From: Balaenoptera acutorostrata
Taxonomy: Eukaryota > Chordata > Mammalia > Artiodactyla > Balaenopteridae
Direction of reading: 5' to 3'
Length of the DNA: 64,000 nucleotides
NCBI RefSeq assembly: GCF_949987535.1
Contig: NC_080081.1
Location: 36,186,428 to 36,250,427 of the forward strand
The translations under genes and the position numbers were made by a program. Shown here in pieces: positions 45,898-58,559 of the stretch. The notes below the pieces were generated by a model that did no database searches, was not told the origin of the DNA, and saw only the letters and a program-made list of their open reading frames with translations. Positions within the stretch are counted from its first letter, which is position 1. Each line of letters begins with the position of its first letter.

Positions 45898-48800
45898 TTG
45901 GTTGATTTTCCTTTAACTCAGAGCTGCCTCTGATGTAGCTGTGTTGAAGATGATGGAAAAGCCAAGTCTGCAATGAGTGAGCGTCACCCACTGGCTTCAT
46001 GGAAGTCAGTGTTATTGGTTCCCCTAAAAATGTCAGGATCAGCTCCAAACTCTGGAACTCCACACTCCAGAGGCCCTCCTTTTCACGTTGTCTTCTTTCG
46101 TTCAATATATTCAAGTTTTCCTTCATTCAAATTATGTTTTCTTCAATGATAATTTTTCTTCTGTATATATTTTTAAATTTTATTGATTCTTTTCTCTTCT
46201 TCAAAGTAACAATTACGTAAATGCATGATCATTTTTCTGTTTCATATTTATTGCCTGCTTTTTAATTTTCACTTCTTTTTCTTTCTTACCTCATTTTTTG
46301 TTCATTCTTTCTCTGCCACTGAAACACATTCTTGACTGGATTATCCTTGGAGTTCTTTTTTTTCTTCTTCTTCTTCTTTTCTTTTTCTTTTCTTTCTTTT
46401 TTTTCATTAACAATATTACCATTTCCCAGATATTTCTTTTTCTTGCATTTATTTACTAAGCTCTCGAAGCTCAAAATTGATCTCTTATTGGTTTTGTAAC
46501 ATTTCTCCCTTGAGCCATTGAAGATCTGCTCTGAGGCCTTTAAATACCATATTGCTTTTAGGCTCTTAGATTTTTATGTGCAATTGTTTTTCATCAAAGT
46601 TTTCATCTTTCTCAGTGTTGTCTTCTTGGGTTGGGGTTATTTCTGTGAAAAAAATCATTATCATGCTCCTCTTTTCCCTTTAGCTGTAAGGCACTTTTAT
46701 GTAGTTTTCACAATAGTTCTTTTTTTTTTTTTTTTTCAATCAGTACACATAATTGAAGGGGAGAGCTCATCCTGGACCAATCACTACCCAGAAAAACAGT
46801 GATAGAGTAAAGCCAGAAGATAACAAAAGGGTTCCAGGCACGTACAGCAGAGAAAATTGGTGTTCCATTCTACTGTCTATTACACACTTCTCATGGCAAT
46901 CTTACTTTTAGGTATCACTTTGTACAGGCTAACAGGTATTAATCCTGGCTCACCAGAAACAGTGCACAGAACATTTATTGGAAAATTTGAGTATCTTTAG
47001 CATTATTATCTTTCATTCATCCTTTGATGACAAAGACAGGCACATGCAGATGTCTTTTCACTTATATTTTTCTTCTGTCCTGCCACATAGTACACTTGTT
47101 TGTGCAAAGATGACATATCTGAGATTTTTTTCTTTTTTATATTCAATTTCTTCATTCCTTCTTCTCTGGGATATCAAACTAAGACCAGGAGGTAGATTTA
47201 ATTTTACGTACAGACCATACTTACCAATTTGATTGATTCAAACATGGCATTATTTCTTTTTCCTTTCATGGAGTCCCATCTGGTTGGGGTAACTCTGTGT
47301 TTTCCCTGCCAAAGCAAAAAGTGAAGGAGAAAAATAGAGAAAGAGAGCCTTATTTAAAATTGTATAGATAGAATATCAATATCAGAATGAATATCCAGAG
47401 GAGAAATTAATCTTGAGAAGACTATAAATTCGACTGGAGTTAGAAGGGAAAAAAGGATAATAGCAATTGAGAACTAGGTAGTGGAACAGTGTTTTGGTTA
47501 TTTTTTTAAAAAAATTATTATCCTGCTCCCAGATTTGAAACCAGAAATCTTCCAGCTTACAGTTTTAGTAAATAAACTGAGTTAAGTACAGCCACATCCA
47601 TATTGAGCACTTTCTTACTGGATGTATTCAAAATAAGACTTAATGGGTGGAAAATCTGCATAATATTTATTCTAACAGGCAAACCGTGTAAAAGAGGGGT
47701 CACAATATCTTTTGATTGCTGAAGTGCTTGATAACAAGAATAGTGGGCAGGAGGGAAAAGACATATGTTAAAGTTTTCAAAGAGGCTTTATTTACAAAGG
47801 AAAATATTTTAAAATGCATGTTTTAAATGTTACCTAATAAGTTCATGTATTACACATGTGTTTGACCGTATTCATATTATCATTATTACAACTATTAATA
47901 ATAGTAAAATTATACTTTAAGAAGAAAAATAACAAAGAACAACAAATGAAGGGGAAACAAGGGACAGAATGACAGGAGGTTTGGAAGAATGTTGTGTCAG
48001 AGTATATAAAAACCCAATTAGGCATGTGGTCCACATCAACTTGCCATGACTGGAAACAATGGGCTCAGAACTACAAGGTAGGGATGCGAGATCAGAGATC
48101 AGAAAAATGGAGTATTCTGGAGGCTAAAAATTCAGGGAATTAGTATTAAGAAACAATTATTTGAAACTCAGTTAATCAAAAAATTAATGAAGTCAGAGGA
48201 AAATTACAAAAAACTAATTATTGGGGGAAAACATCATAAGAAACTCACAGAAAATCTTACTTGAGGTTGTGAGGTCCAACATTTTGCCTAAGGCTTCTAA
48301 AATGTCTTATATCAAGTTGGATATAAGGGGCAGAACTTGCAAAGGAAGTTCCTTAAGTATGAACTACTCTGTCTGACCCAGCCATCTCCCTTTCTCCAGT
48401 ATTCACCAGGAGCCTAGCCTGCAGGACACTTCCTTGGTGCTCTTGCTTCTGGTTGAATTTCACAAACATGAACCATCAAAAGAATGCTGGAGGAAAAGAC
48501 CAAATGTGGTTAAGTTTTTATTCCTCTGGATCTCTTCCTGTGACAATGGCTTGAGCTACCTTCTTCCCTTCAGATGATTTGGTCAGTTTCCTCTAGAGGT
48601 CCTTCAGTCCTAGGTTTGGTGAGAGAATCACACTGCTACTGGCCTTGGGTTGCTGCACTATGCCTCCCAGTTTTCCAAAGCACTCCTCATCCTTTTGTAA
48701 TTGGTCTCTTAATGTAACTTTCCTCAGTTTCAATCTCAGTGTTCCATCTGCTTCCTGACAAGACCCTGAGAGATTCAAAGACTGCTTCAACTGTCAACCT

Positions 48801-49004
48801 CCTATGTACTTATCAGACATCAGAGTCCTAAGTAAACAAAAAATGAAGCTCATTAACTTTCTTTCCTTTCTCCCCTTTTCCCCTCTGCCTTCCCTCTCGT
48901 CTCCTTTCCTTCTTTTTTTTTTTTTTTTGCTTTCTTTCTACACCATTTCTCTTCTTTCTCCTCCCTCTCCTGCCTTCCTTCCTCCTCCCTTTCACATTTT
49001 TTTT
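45898..49004. other. Unassigned DNA
   Basis: No gene recognised. Low-complexity pyrimidine tracts lie at 46,352-46,406 and 48,860-49,010, and a T-run at 46,720-46,737. Part of 48,250-48,790 is less AT-rich and looks like an old repeat, but I cannot name one. Frames of 60-94 codons here (for example 46,518-46,802, 48,593-48,790) lack motifs. Confidence 0.45.
46352..46406. repeat. Polypyrimidine low-complexity tract
   Basis: TTC/TTTTC-rich run. The opposite strand gives a Lys/Glu-only frame that is not a gene. Confidence 0.9.
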
Positions 49005-49010
49005 TTCACT
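48860..49010. repeat. Polypyrimidine low-complexity tract
   Basis: An almost pure C/T stretch of about 150 bp. The 73-codon + and 63-codon - frames (Ser/Phe/Pro-rich and Lys/Arg-rich) are low-complexity translations. Confidence 0.9.
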
Positions 49011-49362
49011 CAAAAACATCTATAGAGCAGCTACTGGGTATTGTTCAAAGGGATAGCAAGATTGGATCTCATGTTCTAGTGGAAGAAGACAGAAAATAAA
49101 CAATTACTTAGTACATTAGGCAACTATATCCATTTTGGACAAAAATAAAGCAGGGAAAAAGGCTACACTGGAGATGTCTGGTGGGTTGTGTTATTTCAGA
49201 AGTAGTCAGAAAAATACACTCTAAAATGTGAAAAAGTCACATTTAAGTACAGAATGAATGGCATAGAGATAAGTGAGGAGCTTAGAAGTCATGCAGAAGC
49301 CTGGGAGAAGAATATGCCAGACAAAGCAAAAGGCAAGAGAGAAATCCCTGACCCTAGGTCAA
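49011..49362 (-). repeat. L2 LINE fragment
   Basis: 'aaaacatctatagagcagct', 'actgggtattgttcaaagg', 'ctcatgttctagtggaagaa', 'gacagaaaataaacaatta' and 'aagcctgggagaagaatatg' followed by 'gcaaaaggcaagag' run in the order of the L2 reverse complement (tattgagcacctact, cattctagtggaggaagacag, gagcattccaggcag, gcaaaggccctgag). Confidence 0.65.
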
Positions 49363-50216
49363 AACAATGTGTTTCTCTCTGTTGACTTTACAGCTAAAAA
49401 TAAATGAACTTTGTGCTAATCTGATGCAATGCAGATATCAGAATATTCCCAGTAAATAAAATAATAAGATAAAACTATTCAGTAAATTTTTTGCTGTTTT
49501 GTTCTCTAACAATATTGATCCACATAAAACTACATGGACAAGACTTATATGAGGATTTATATTCTACTTTAACCTTATTTAGTCTTTATTTTTTTCTGTT
49601 TAACCTTATTTAAAAATTTCAACTTTGAAATATTTAGTTTCTCTGCTGGCTTACTTTTAAAAAATCGATTTTAACATCATTAAAAGTCAAGACAAGTAAG
49701 TTTAAAAAGAATTTTCTAGTTTAATAATTTATATTTAGAAATTTCAGCTATGTAGTTATCTTTATAATTACCAATAATATTTTAAAGCAATCCTTTATTG
49801 CTTTAAATTATATCAGTCCGCTGAAAACTTGAGTATTCAAATGTGTTGTAATTATTCCAGGTTTAATTCATTTAGATTGATATATTTTATACAAAAAATA
49901 TATGAACATACAAGAGTCTGATTCAGTATTCTAAAATTCACGTAAGTCAGTTGCCTGGGGCACCTGTACCAAAAATATTTTCTATACATTCTTTGATAAA
50001 ATTTCTGACTTTAGTTTTATTATGATACCTGTCAACTAAGAATATAAACATGTAAAATTTTATTTTTATATTGAAATGTGATTATGACCATTTATTAACA
50101 TTAGAATAACAATTTTCAACAGTAAGAACTTTTATTCAAATTCATTACCCTCACAAGAGATGTGCTAAATTAATGCCAAATTAACTTCAAATCTACCTGA
50201 AGTCAATTTGATAAAC
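49363..50216. other. Unassigned AT-rich DNA
   Basis: Nothing recognised over about 850 bp. Confidence 0.5.
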
Positions 50217-50236
50217 AAAATCCCACTGTGAATTCT
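50217..50236 (+). repeat. Target-site duplication, left copy
   Basis: aaaatcccactgtgaattct. The right copy at 50,628-50,647 differs at two positions, both C/T. Confidence 0.85.
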
Positions 50237-50627
50237 GATATTTGCAACAGCATGGATGGACCTGAAGGGTATTATGCTTAGTGAAATAAGTCAGAGAAAG
50301 ATAAATACTATATGCTATCACTTATACGTGTAATCTAAAAAATAAAACAAATGAGTATAACAAAACAGAAACAGACGCACAGATATAGAGAACAAACTAG
50401 TGGCTACCAGTGGGGGGAGGAGCAAGATAGGAGTAGGGGATTAAGAGGTACAAACTACTATATATAAAATAGATAAGCTATAAAGATATATTATAGCCAA
50501 TATTTTATAATAACTTAAAATGGAATATAATCTATAAAAATATTGAATCACTATGTTGTACACCTGAAACTAATGTAATATTGTAAATCAACTATACTTC
50601 AATAAAATATTTTTATATATTAAAAAA
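50237..50627 (+). mobile_element. LINE-1 3' end, truncated
   Basis: It starts near the ORF2 C terminus ('caacagcatggatggacct', 'gaaataagtcagagaaag'). It continues through the 3' UTR ('aaaacagaaacagacgcac', 'actatatataaaatagata') to 'gtacacctgaaactaatg', 'gtaaatcaactatacttc' and 'aataaaatattt' with an A tail. It is bounded by the 20-bp duplication. The 'gtacacctgaaacta' variant marks an older L1 subfamily than copies 1-3. Confidence 0.9.
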
Positions 50628-50647
50628 AAAATCCTACTGTGAACTCC
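50628..50647 (+). repeat. Target-site duplication, right copy
   Basis: aaaatcctactgtgaactcc; two mismatches to the left copy. The A-run makes its left limit uncertain by a few bases. Confidence 0.85.
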
Positions 50648-51794
50648 TCTAAGAACATCTTTAATAGTGCAGTTGACAGCCGCCATATAGTTTGCTCATG
50701 CTGTACTTAGAAAATATTCCCTTTAAAGTAGCCAATTATATTCTACAACTTTAAGTACCTTTGCTGAAAATCATTCATTTCCAAGTCCTATAAAATGTCT
50801 TCAATATTTTTAATGAAAGCAGATTTTTATTTAGAATAATCACTGTAAATAATATTATTCTGCTTTAGTTGTAATTCTTCTATTAAATTAAAATGTTATT
50901 TTATTAGTTTAAGAGAAATAAATGATTCACAAAGTAAGTGTAAAAAGAATATCAAAGGGATTCTTGATCATTCTATTTCTAATTGTAGAGTGTTTTTAAA
51001 ATGCTATTTATTAAAGATAAGGAATTAATTTTTTATATTATAGCAAATTTTACAAAATACCTAATAAAGAAAGCCTACATTGGATATGGTCTCTATGGTA
51101 TTTTTCATAAGGCACCTAGAATAGTACTACTCAATTCTAATAAAGAATAAATTTGAACTGTAGAATCTTAACTAACAAGAAACTCATAGGAAAATAGTAA
51201 CATCTATTATTTTTGTATCTTTTCTTTTTTCGGGACAAAGTATGAAATAAGTGAATATGGGGCCGTGTATCCTCCAAAATGGACAATTCACTGCCTCTGT
51301 CAGTCTCGGACTGCACACACCTCACAGACCACAACCTCATCCATGTTTACCTAGCACTGCATAATAATTCAAAAGTAACCCTCACTGATAAAGTGAATAG
51401 ATTTCTAAGTTTATAATGTATAAATTAATGCAAAATTACAAAAACAAGTTTATACTCTTTCAGACTAGTTATGAAAATATCGCATTTTTATTTACAAATA
51501 TTTTACTTTCTAATTTTTTTATTAGGTACTTACTTTAAGGGATATGGATTATTGGGGTATTGTGACACTTTTAGCCTAAATGATGTTTTCTTAATATTGA
51601 CTTTGGTGTCCTAACTTCTTTCACTAAGGAAATGTCAACTACTTTGGAATTGTAAAAGTAATTTTTTGTTGTTGTTGTTTTGGTGGTGGTAGTTGTCATT
51701 GTTATTATGTGTGTATACTCATAATTTTGTATTTATCACATAAGATTTCATACATTTATGTGATATAATGGAAAATAATCCAATTATTTCAAAT
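50648..51794. other. Unassigned AT-rich DNA
   Basis: No gene. 51,108-51,152 ('ggcacctagaatagtacta' ... 'aagaataaattt') could be a remnant of an L2 or MIR tail. The 67-codon - frame at 51,137-51,340 is unsupported. Confidence 0.45.
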
Positions 51795-51935
51795 AATTTA
51801 AAAAAACTTTCTATCTTTATTGAGGTATACTTAATACGCAAAAATTGCACATATTAAATGTATACATTTTGATGAGTTTGGACTTTTTACACTTTGTCAC
51901 TTTTATTACTGTTCCCCAGAGACAACTGCTTTTAA
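51795..51935 (-). mobile_element. Old L1M 3' UTR fragment
   Basis: 'ctttattgaggtatactta' and 'ttgcacatattaaatgtat' followed by 'acattttgatgagttt' match the reverse complement of an L1M 3' UTR block (tattgaggtataattgaca, ctgcacatatttaaagtgtacaatttgatgag). Confidence 0.65.
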
Positions 51936-53666
51936 TTTCTTCTGTTTTAACAGTTTCTGGAAGCTATCTTCATATTTCTAAGTGATTATCTTGGATTATT
52001 TCTTGATTAATTATGTTTACTCATTAACCATCGACCTAATATGAATGATAGATGAAGAGTTAATTGATTCACATCTCCTATGCTTCTCATAAATCTCTCC
52101 TTTCTAATAATTGCATCATGTTTTTATTACCTGTACTTATTATTTTTTAAACTTTAAATAATAAGCTTAAATTGGGACATTTTACTTTATTAATATACAG
52201 CAGTGTTTACTGATTATCTTCTTCAAAGTAAGAAAAGGTTATCAGAATTATTAACCATCCTCCTGCCCCTCCACCCCATACATTCCTTCCAATGTTACAT
52301 TTATTTACGTTGGTTGATTAAATTTACTTTTAAATGATAATTACATTTCTGTGCTTAGTAATTTTTAATCTAAAATTTGAATATCAATAAGTAACCTTTA
52401 ATATGGTGTGTTTATGTAAATATTATTTACTGCTGATCCAGTTAGTGAGATCAAAGGGATTGCACCTTCTTCTCTGGCTCTTAGTGTGAATGTCCTGTGC
52501 CACTCAAAGGAAAAAGTTTCTAGAAACAAAGTCAAGTAGATTTTCTTTCTAAACTTCACTAATTGCTCAAATTTATGTTACATGTTAGTTCTATTTATAT
52601 TTGAATGATGACATTGTTGCACAGGAGTTTTGTTTAGTTTCTTTTCCTAGAACTTCTGGTTGCCTTTTCAATTTCTTTTTGGGATTTGGAAAATATTTCT
52701 CCTTTTTCAAATCCAAACACTCATTAAGGTTTTAGAATTCATTCTAATCTCCAAAATGAACATATCCTTGCTCATAAATTTTGCTCTAATTTTGACCAAG
52801 TTACCTTTCAGGACTGCTGTTTTCCTTAGCTTTTTTCACTGAACTAATGGATGACCTATATAATTTCTCATATACTACACTATCTTCATTTTTGGTTTCC
52901 AACTTCTAGTCATTTCCTTTAAACAGGTTTGTGGGATGTAGAATTTCTTCATCTAAGTAGTTCTGTAAGTGACATTATTTTTTAAACTCTCATACTTGTT
53001 GGATATTGTTTGGCGAAGATATAAGATTCAAGGCAAAAATCAAATTTTTTTAGAACTTTAAAAGAATTGCTCCAGTCTTCTAGCATTGATTGCTGCTGCT
53101 ACATAACAGGGTCCAATGTCATGGCTTAACGAAGTTGAAGAAGGGAGTTTCTAAAGTAAGCACTGAGTTGATGTGAGTTGTCTGGGGATGTGGGGTGTAT
53201 GGGGCAAGGAGTAATAAGCATGGTGGAATACCTTTAAAGTGGTTTAAACAATGTTATGACAGGTAAGATAGTGTGGTTTTGATTACTCTTTTCCTACATA
53301 GAATTTTCTACTGATACCTGACTTCTCTTCAACAAGGAGAAATGCTTTGGAACTAGAGTGCATGGAAGACAAGAGATGGAGAATGATATAGATGAGAAGA
53401 TAGTAATTACTTGCCAACTTGAGTGATTAATCACTTTATTTTTATTTTAGCTTAAAATTTCCAAGTGTATACCAGAGTTGGACAGAAAATTTGGGATGCT
53501 TAGCTTTAATCAGTTGAAAGTTCTTAAGAGCAGAAACTAAAATTTACAGGAGGAGGCAGATATTCTACTTCAAGATTGTAAAACCAGATATTGCCCAATA
53601 GTTTTCAGCCTTCATATACATTTCATAGCCTCCATGATCACATAGCTAATTCCTAGAAATAAATCT
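51936..53666. other. Unassigned AT-rich DNA
   Basis: No gene or recognised repeat over 1.7 kb. The 60-codon frame at 52,660-52,842 has no features. Confidence 0.5.
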
Positions 53667-53811
53667 TTCTCTCTCTGTCTTCCTCTCTCTCTCTATATAT
53701 ATAAAATAAAATATGTGTGTATATATATATATATATATATGCATCTGCACACACACACACACACACATATACACACATATACATACATATACATGTATAT
53801 ACATATATACT
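53667..53811. repeat. Compound (CT)n(TA)n(CA)n microsatellite
   Basis: CT-rich, then (TA)n at 53,718-53,740, then (CA)n at 53,748-53,767, then a TATACA-type run. Tyr/Ile/Cys and His/Thr frames through it are artefacts. Confidence 0.95.
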
Positions 53812-54319
53812 GGCTCTGGAGAACCTGATATTGTTACCACAGTTGCTTCATCTAATCTCCCTATAAGTTTTTGTTTGTTTGTTTTTGCTGAGGCATTTAA
53901 ACAAATCATCACTGATATCTCCTAATTTTACCACTACATAATTAAGTATACATCTCTTAAAAATGTGAATTTTTTTACTTAATCACAATACTATTTTTAT
54001 ATTTATCAAAATTAAAAATAATTTCTTGGTGTCTTTAACAGTCAGTCCATTCAAATTCAAATTTCCCTAGCTGTCTTTAAGATGACTATTTTAGAGTTGG
54101 CTTATTCAAATCTCTATCCAGACAAGGGCCAAGTATTTATTTCATTTAATTGAACTATAGAATACCTGTATTCTAACTGTGTTGTTTAACTTTCTCATGA
54201 TATTATTTTAATTGCTCTCCTATCTGTATTTTCTAATAAATCTTAATTTGGACCTAACAACTTTATATTTTGTTTCCGTATATTTTTGTGATAATATTTC
54301 ATTGGCAATGATAAAAATG
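53812..54319. other. Unassigned AT-rich DNA
   Basis: Nothing recognised. Confidence 0.5.
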
Positions 54320-54901
54320 GCTTGACAGTTTCTTAAAACACAGCACATATACCTCCCTTATGACCTAGCCACTTGACTCCTAGGCATTTTCATAAAATAA
54401 AAAAGCATAATTCCAAAGCCCTGTACACAGGTGTTCATAGCAGCTTTCTTTGTAATAGATGTAAACAACCCAAATGTCCATCAACAGGTAAATGATTACA
54501 TATATTCTTGCGTATACATACAATGGGAGTTCTCAGAAATGAAATGAGCTATTGATAAAACAACATAAATGAGACTCTAGTTATGCTGAATGAAAGAAGA
54601 CATAGAAAAATGAGCATACACTGATACCAATTATATAAAATTCTAGAAAATAGAAATCAATCTGCAATAACAGATCAGTTGTTGCCTGGAGACAGGGGTC
54701 TGGAAGGGTGAGAAAGTAGTATTAAAAAAAGGGCCTGATAAAACTTTTGGTGAAGATAAATATTCTCACTACATCTACTATGGTGATGGAATCTTGGATA
54801 CATAAACCTCAAAACTTATCAGATGTACACTTTAAATGTGAACAAGTTGTAAGTTAATTATAACCAATAAAGCTATTAAAAAAAAAAAAAAAAAAAAAAA
54901 A
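54320..54901 (+). mobile_element. Old L1M 3' end with A tail
   Basis: 'cttgacagtttcttaaaac', 'acttgactcctaggcattt', 'gttcatagcagctttctttg', 'ccaaatgtccatcaacagg', 'cagttgttgcctggagac', 'gaagggtgagaaagtagta' and 'ccaataaagctatt' are the usual L1M ORF2-end and 3' UTR blocks, followed by a 24-A run (54,878-54,901). It is too diverged for coding. Confidence 0.8.
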
Positions 54902-55240
54902 CAGTTGGGCTGAAGCTAACAGAATGCTTGTAAGGAAATGTATAACCCTAAATGAATGTGCTGCTTTCAAAGTGTTGGAAAAATCAATGATCTATGCATC
55001 TATATCAAAATGTTGGAGAAAACAACAAACAAACTCTAAGCAAAATAAAGGAAAAGTAAAATGATGATGGGATTGGAAACCAATGAAAAAGAACAAAAAG
55101 AGGAGAATAAGTAACCATACTCAATAGCTGGTCTTTTGCAAAGATTAATAAGAATCATAAACCCTAACAATCCTGACAAGGAAAAGCATGCGAGGAGCAA
55201 AAATTGACTAATATAAGGTATGAGAAAGGGACATCACTTC
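54902..55240 (+). mobile_element. Probable L1 ORF2 remnant
   Basis: 'gaaatgtataaccctaaatg', 'agcaaaataaaggaaaag', 'actcaatagctggtcttttg', 'caaagattaataagaatc' and 'aagcatgcgaggagc' resemble the ORF2 stretch between endonuclease and RT (tagcagtggaaatt..., agctggtt-ttt-gaaaagatcaa-aa...). Strongly degraded. Confidence 0.5.
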
Positions 55241-55324
55241 AGATTTTGCAAACATTAAAAAATTTTAAAAATCATCATGATCAATTTTACATCAATAGAT
55301 TCATTAATTTAGTTTATTTTTTCT

Positions 55325-55462
55325 TTATAGGAATTTGTCCTTTGTTAATCACAACCAGAATATTTACTGAACAGTTACATCGTGCCATTCACTGTGCTGG
55401 GAATGGGAGATGCACAGATTAGAAGAGACTATTTCTGTTCTTAAGTTGCTTAGTGTAGATTT
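55325..55462 (-). repeat. L2 LINE 3'-end fragment
   Basis: 'aatatttactgaacagttac', 'gccattcactgtgctgggaa', 'tgggagatgcacagatt' and 'tctgttcttaagttgctta' match the reverse complement of the L2 3' region (aatatttattgagcacctac, gccaggcactgtgctagg, ccctgccctcaaggagctta). It interrupts the older L1 remnants on either side. Confidence 0.65.
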
Positions 55463-55779
55463 CAGTAATAGCTAGTCATTCTAACTAGAAGTTTTTTATG
55501 CTCAGGACTCCTAATATCAAACTAGTTGGTCAAGGATCTTCCCACCCCTTACACAGTTGGAGAATTCACTACTTTTATTTCCACTTTCCAAATTAGATAA
55601 AAAGGAGGACTTCTCAATGAATTTAGTTTACATGGACTCAAAAGATAATGGACTCAAAAGATAATGGAAAATAGGAAAGCTCTCTATACAAAGGAAAGAC
55701 ATTGAATCTGATATATTTTCCTCTTCTTTTTCCTTAAAGAAAAACCTAGATTTAGATTGGAGAATTTCTCTAACTTTTT
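55463..55779. other. Unassigned DNA
   Basis: Nothing recognised. A tandem 'ggactcaaaagataat' duplication lies at 55,635-55,666. Confidence 0.5.
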
Positions 55780-56955
55780 AAGAACAAAATAATGCCAAAC
55801 TTACACAAATTCTTCCAGAGAATAAAAAAACATGTCTATTCTCAAACCTATTTTCTAAGACTAGCATAACCTTGATACCAAAACTTGACAGAAATATTAC
55901 AAAAAAGGGAAAGTTATGGACCTACCTCTTTTATAATCATAAATGCAAAAATCCAAAACACAACCAAGTAAGTGGGGATAAAAGAATAGTTTAGCATTTA
56001 AAAACTTGTGATACAATTAACAATATTAAGTGAAAGAAGTGGAAAAATGAGATTTTCTTCATAGACACAAAACAATCATTTGATTATATTCAACACATTA
56101 TAAAACAAAAATTAAAAACTCTTTTTGATGCTCAATTCATGAAGCATTAAAAGGAGGCAAATTAGAACCACAATGAGACAACACTACACATCTATTAGAA
56201 TGAAAAATATATGTTAAATATATAAAATTACAAAATGAAGACTTGTAATAAAAACGAGTCTAACAAAAAATATATATATAATACATTAAAAATACAGTTC
56301 CTCATTAGTTCTAAGAGCTAGCAAGGAGGCAAAGCAATTGGAACTTTCCTTCATTGCTGGTGGGAACACAAAATGGTACAGTCACTCTTTTTGTCACTTT
56401 CATATTAAATTAAATATACACTTACCATATAACCCAACAATTCCACTGCTTGGTTTTTGCCCTGGAAAAATGACATCTTTTATGCACATAAAAAGCTGTA
56501 CATGAATGTTCATAGTGGCTCTATTCATAATTGACCAGAATTGGAGACAGCCCATTGTCTGTGAATAGATAAACAAGTTATGCATAACCATAAAATTTAA
56601 TACTACTAAGTAAGAATAAAGAATAAACTACTGATATCCACAATATAGCTGAATTTCAAGTGCATTTCACTGAAAGAAAGAAGTCATTCTCAAAAAGTTG
56701 TATGCTGTATGATTCCATTTACGTGACATTCTAGAAAACGCAAAACTATAGGAAACAAGAACGGATTAGTTGTTGCCAGGTTTGGGGATGGGAGAAAGTG
56801 CTGACTACAAACAAGACAGCATAATAAAGATTTTTCAGATTCTGTATTCTGATTGTGGTGGTTGTTATACAAAGGTACCCAAATGCTAAAATCCATGGAA
56901 ACATACACCAAAATATGTAAATTGTATGGTATGTATATAAAAATTAATACCAATC
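55780..56955 (+). mobile_element. Old L1 remnant (RT region, then ORF2 C terminus and 3' UTR)
   Basis: 55,780-56,150 carries diverged RT-domain blocks: 'accttgataccaaaacttg', 'acagaaatattacaaaa', 'aaatgcaaaaatcc'. 56,150-56,955 carries the ORF2 end and 3' UTR: 'tcattgctggtgggaacac', 'aacccaacaattccactgc', 'gttcatagtggctctattc', 'gattccatttacgtgacatt', 'ttagttgttgccaggtttgg', 'gattgtggtggttgttata'. The order is that of L1. The middle of RT is missing, and part of it may be the piece at 57,050. Confidence 0.7.
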
Positions 56956-57049
56956 ATAAATAATAAATTGCATATAGAAAATTAAAGAATCTTCCGTAAT
57001 CTAGTAAAGGACAAAAAAGTAAAACAAACATGATATTTAATTAAGAATT

Positions 57050-57265
57050 CATGAAAACCTACCCTGCCAATGAGAGAAGAGGATCTTCTGGTACTACTTC
57101 TGTAAAACATTGTCCTAATAAGTCTAACAAGTATAAATATTGGAAATGAAATAAAACTCTTACTTTTGCAGATGACATGACTGTATATATAGAAAATCCA
57201 AGGACATACTGAAAAAAATTGTACCTCTTAAATATTAATGTATCTTGTATGTTTAATAAAATGTT
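57050..57265 (+). pseudogene. L1 ORF2 reverse-transcriptase fragment
   Basis: The reading act-ctt-act-ttt-gca-gat-gac-atg followed by act-gta-tat-ata-gaa-aat-cca translates T-L-T-F-A-D-D-M, then T-V-Y-I-E-N-P. This is the L1 RT catalytic block with F-A-D-D intact at 57,165-57,176. The frame ends four codons after it. It lies downstream of an L1 3' UTR end (56,955), so it is out of normal order. Confidence 0.7.
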
Positions 57266-58202
57266 GAAAGAGAGAGAGGGAGAGAGATAAAAGAAACAAA
57301 CATAAAGCAGTACCTTGCAGAGAGATTTGAAATAGGCTAAACTATAATATTATCTAACAAGGAAATTCCAATCTTGAGTAAATGAACTAAATCACTGGAT
57401 ATTCACCCAGGATGAAGCATGAAGTTAGAAGGAACAGGAATTTTCTCCTTGAGGGAAAATGCAGTAATGAAGGATTGTAATCTTATTTATCACATCATAG
57501 CTTATTTCCAAATCTATTTTATTAAAGCTAAAATCCTATGTGAAATGAACAAAACTTTGAGTGGATTAGAGAAAAATTTGTCACTTAACAATAGTCTCTA
57601 GAAATAGTGGGATACCATGTGATAGTTAGAGCTGAGAACAATATTCTTGTTGATATTGGACAGAACTGAAAGTTTGTTCAAGTCAGAGACTGCTTTTATA
57701 AAAATGCTTCTCTCTAAAACTCGCAGCTTAAAAGACAGAATATAAGAAATAGGACAAAAATCGTTAAGGTAAATAAAGAATAGTATAAATAGATTTAGCT
57801 AGGATTATTTGACAGAGCATAGTAAAATATATTTATATTATGATTTTTTAATTCTTCAAATTTAGCTATATGTTTCACCTTTTTTTGCAGTTAAATCATA
57901 GCACTATGAAAGACAACATGTGTTAATAGATGGAATATCAGCTTATTCCTGAGTTCTTATTGAAAAGATCTTACTTTTATTCACAATACTTTTTGACCAT
58001 CTAATATGAGCCTGAAAACATTTGATAGCATAACAATCACTTAATGGATTAACATGTGGAAACACACAAACATACAATATTTTTATAATAAAATGATATC
58101 TAAATAAATACATGTGTATATAGTCAAAGAAAACATATTTTAAATTACACTTTACCCCATTTCTTTCTTTCATAACTCAAAGATTTGAGATCTTGAGTCC
58201 TT
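57266..58202. other. Unassigned AT-rich DNA
   Basis: A short GA-rich run lies at 57,268-57,290. No gene is recognised, and the - strand frames at 57,943-58,364 have no features. Confidence 0.5.
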
Positions 58203-58549
58203 TAACACAGGGGGTAGAAAACTATGGCCCATGTACCAAATCTGACCCGCTACTGATTGCACAGCCCACAAGCTAAGAATAGTTTTTACATTTTTAAATG
58301 GTCGGGGAAAAAAATCAAAAAACTGAATATATTCCATGACTTGTGAAAAATATACAAAATTCAAATTCCATTGCCCATAAATAAAGTTTTATTGGAAAAA
58401 AAACAATGCTCATTTCTTTCTATGTTGCTGTGGCTTCTTTCATGCTGCTCAGCAGAGTGGAGTAGTTGAGACAGAGACTAAATGGCCTGCAGTTCTGAAA
58501 GTATTTACTATCTGACCCTTTACAGAAAAAGTTTCCTGACCTGGGTTTT
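58203..58549 (+). mobile_element. hAT-like non-autonomous DNA transposon
   Basis: It reads 'cagggggtagaaaactatgg', 'cccatgtaccaaatctgacc', 'caagctaagaatagttttta', 'aaataaagttttattgg', 'gttgctgtggcttctttca', 'cagagtggagtagttgaga', 'ctatctgaccctttacag' and 'aaaaagtttcctgacctg'. The ends are inverted with respect to each other (CAGGGGGTAGAAAACT against CAGGTCAGGAAACT), as in mammalian hAT relics of the 'caaatccggcccgcc' type. No transposase frame is present. An 8-bp duplication cannot be shown with confidence. Confidence 0.75.
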
Positions 58550-58559
58550 ACAAAAGTAC

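Noticed and set aside
53646..53925. Frames of 70-88 codons around the compound microsatellite
   Set aside because: They are translations of TA and CA repeats.
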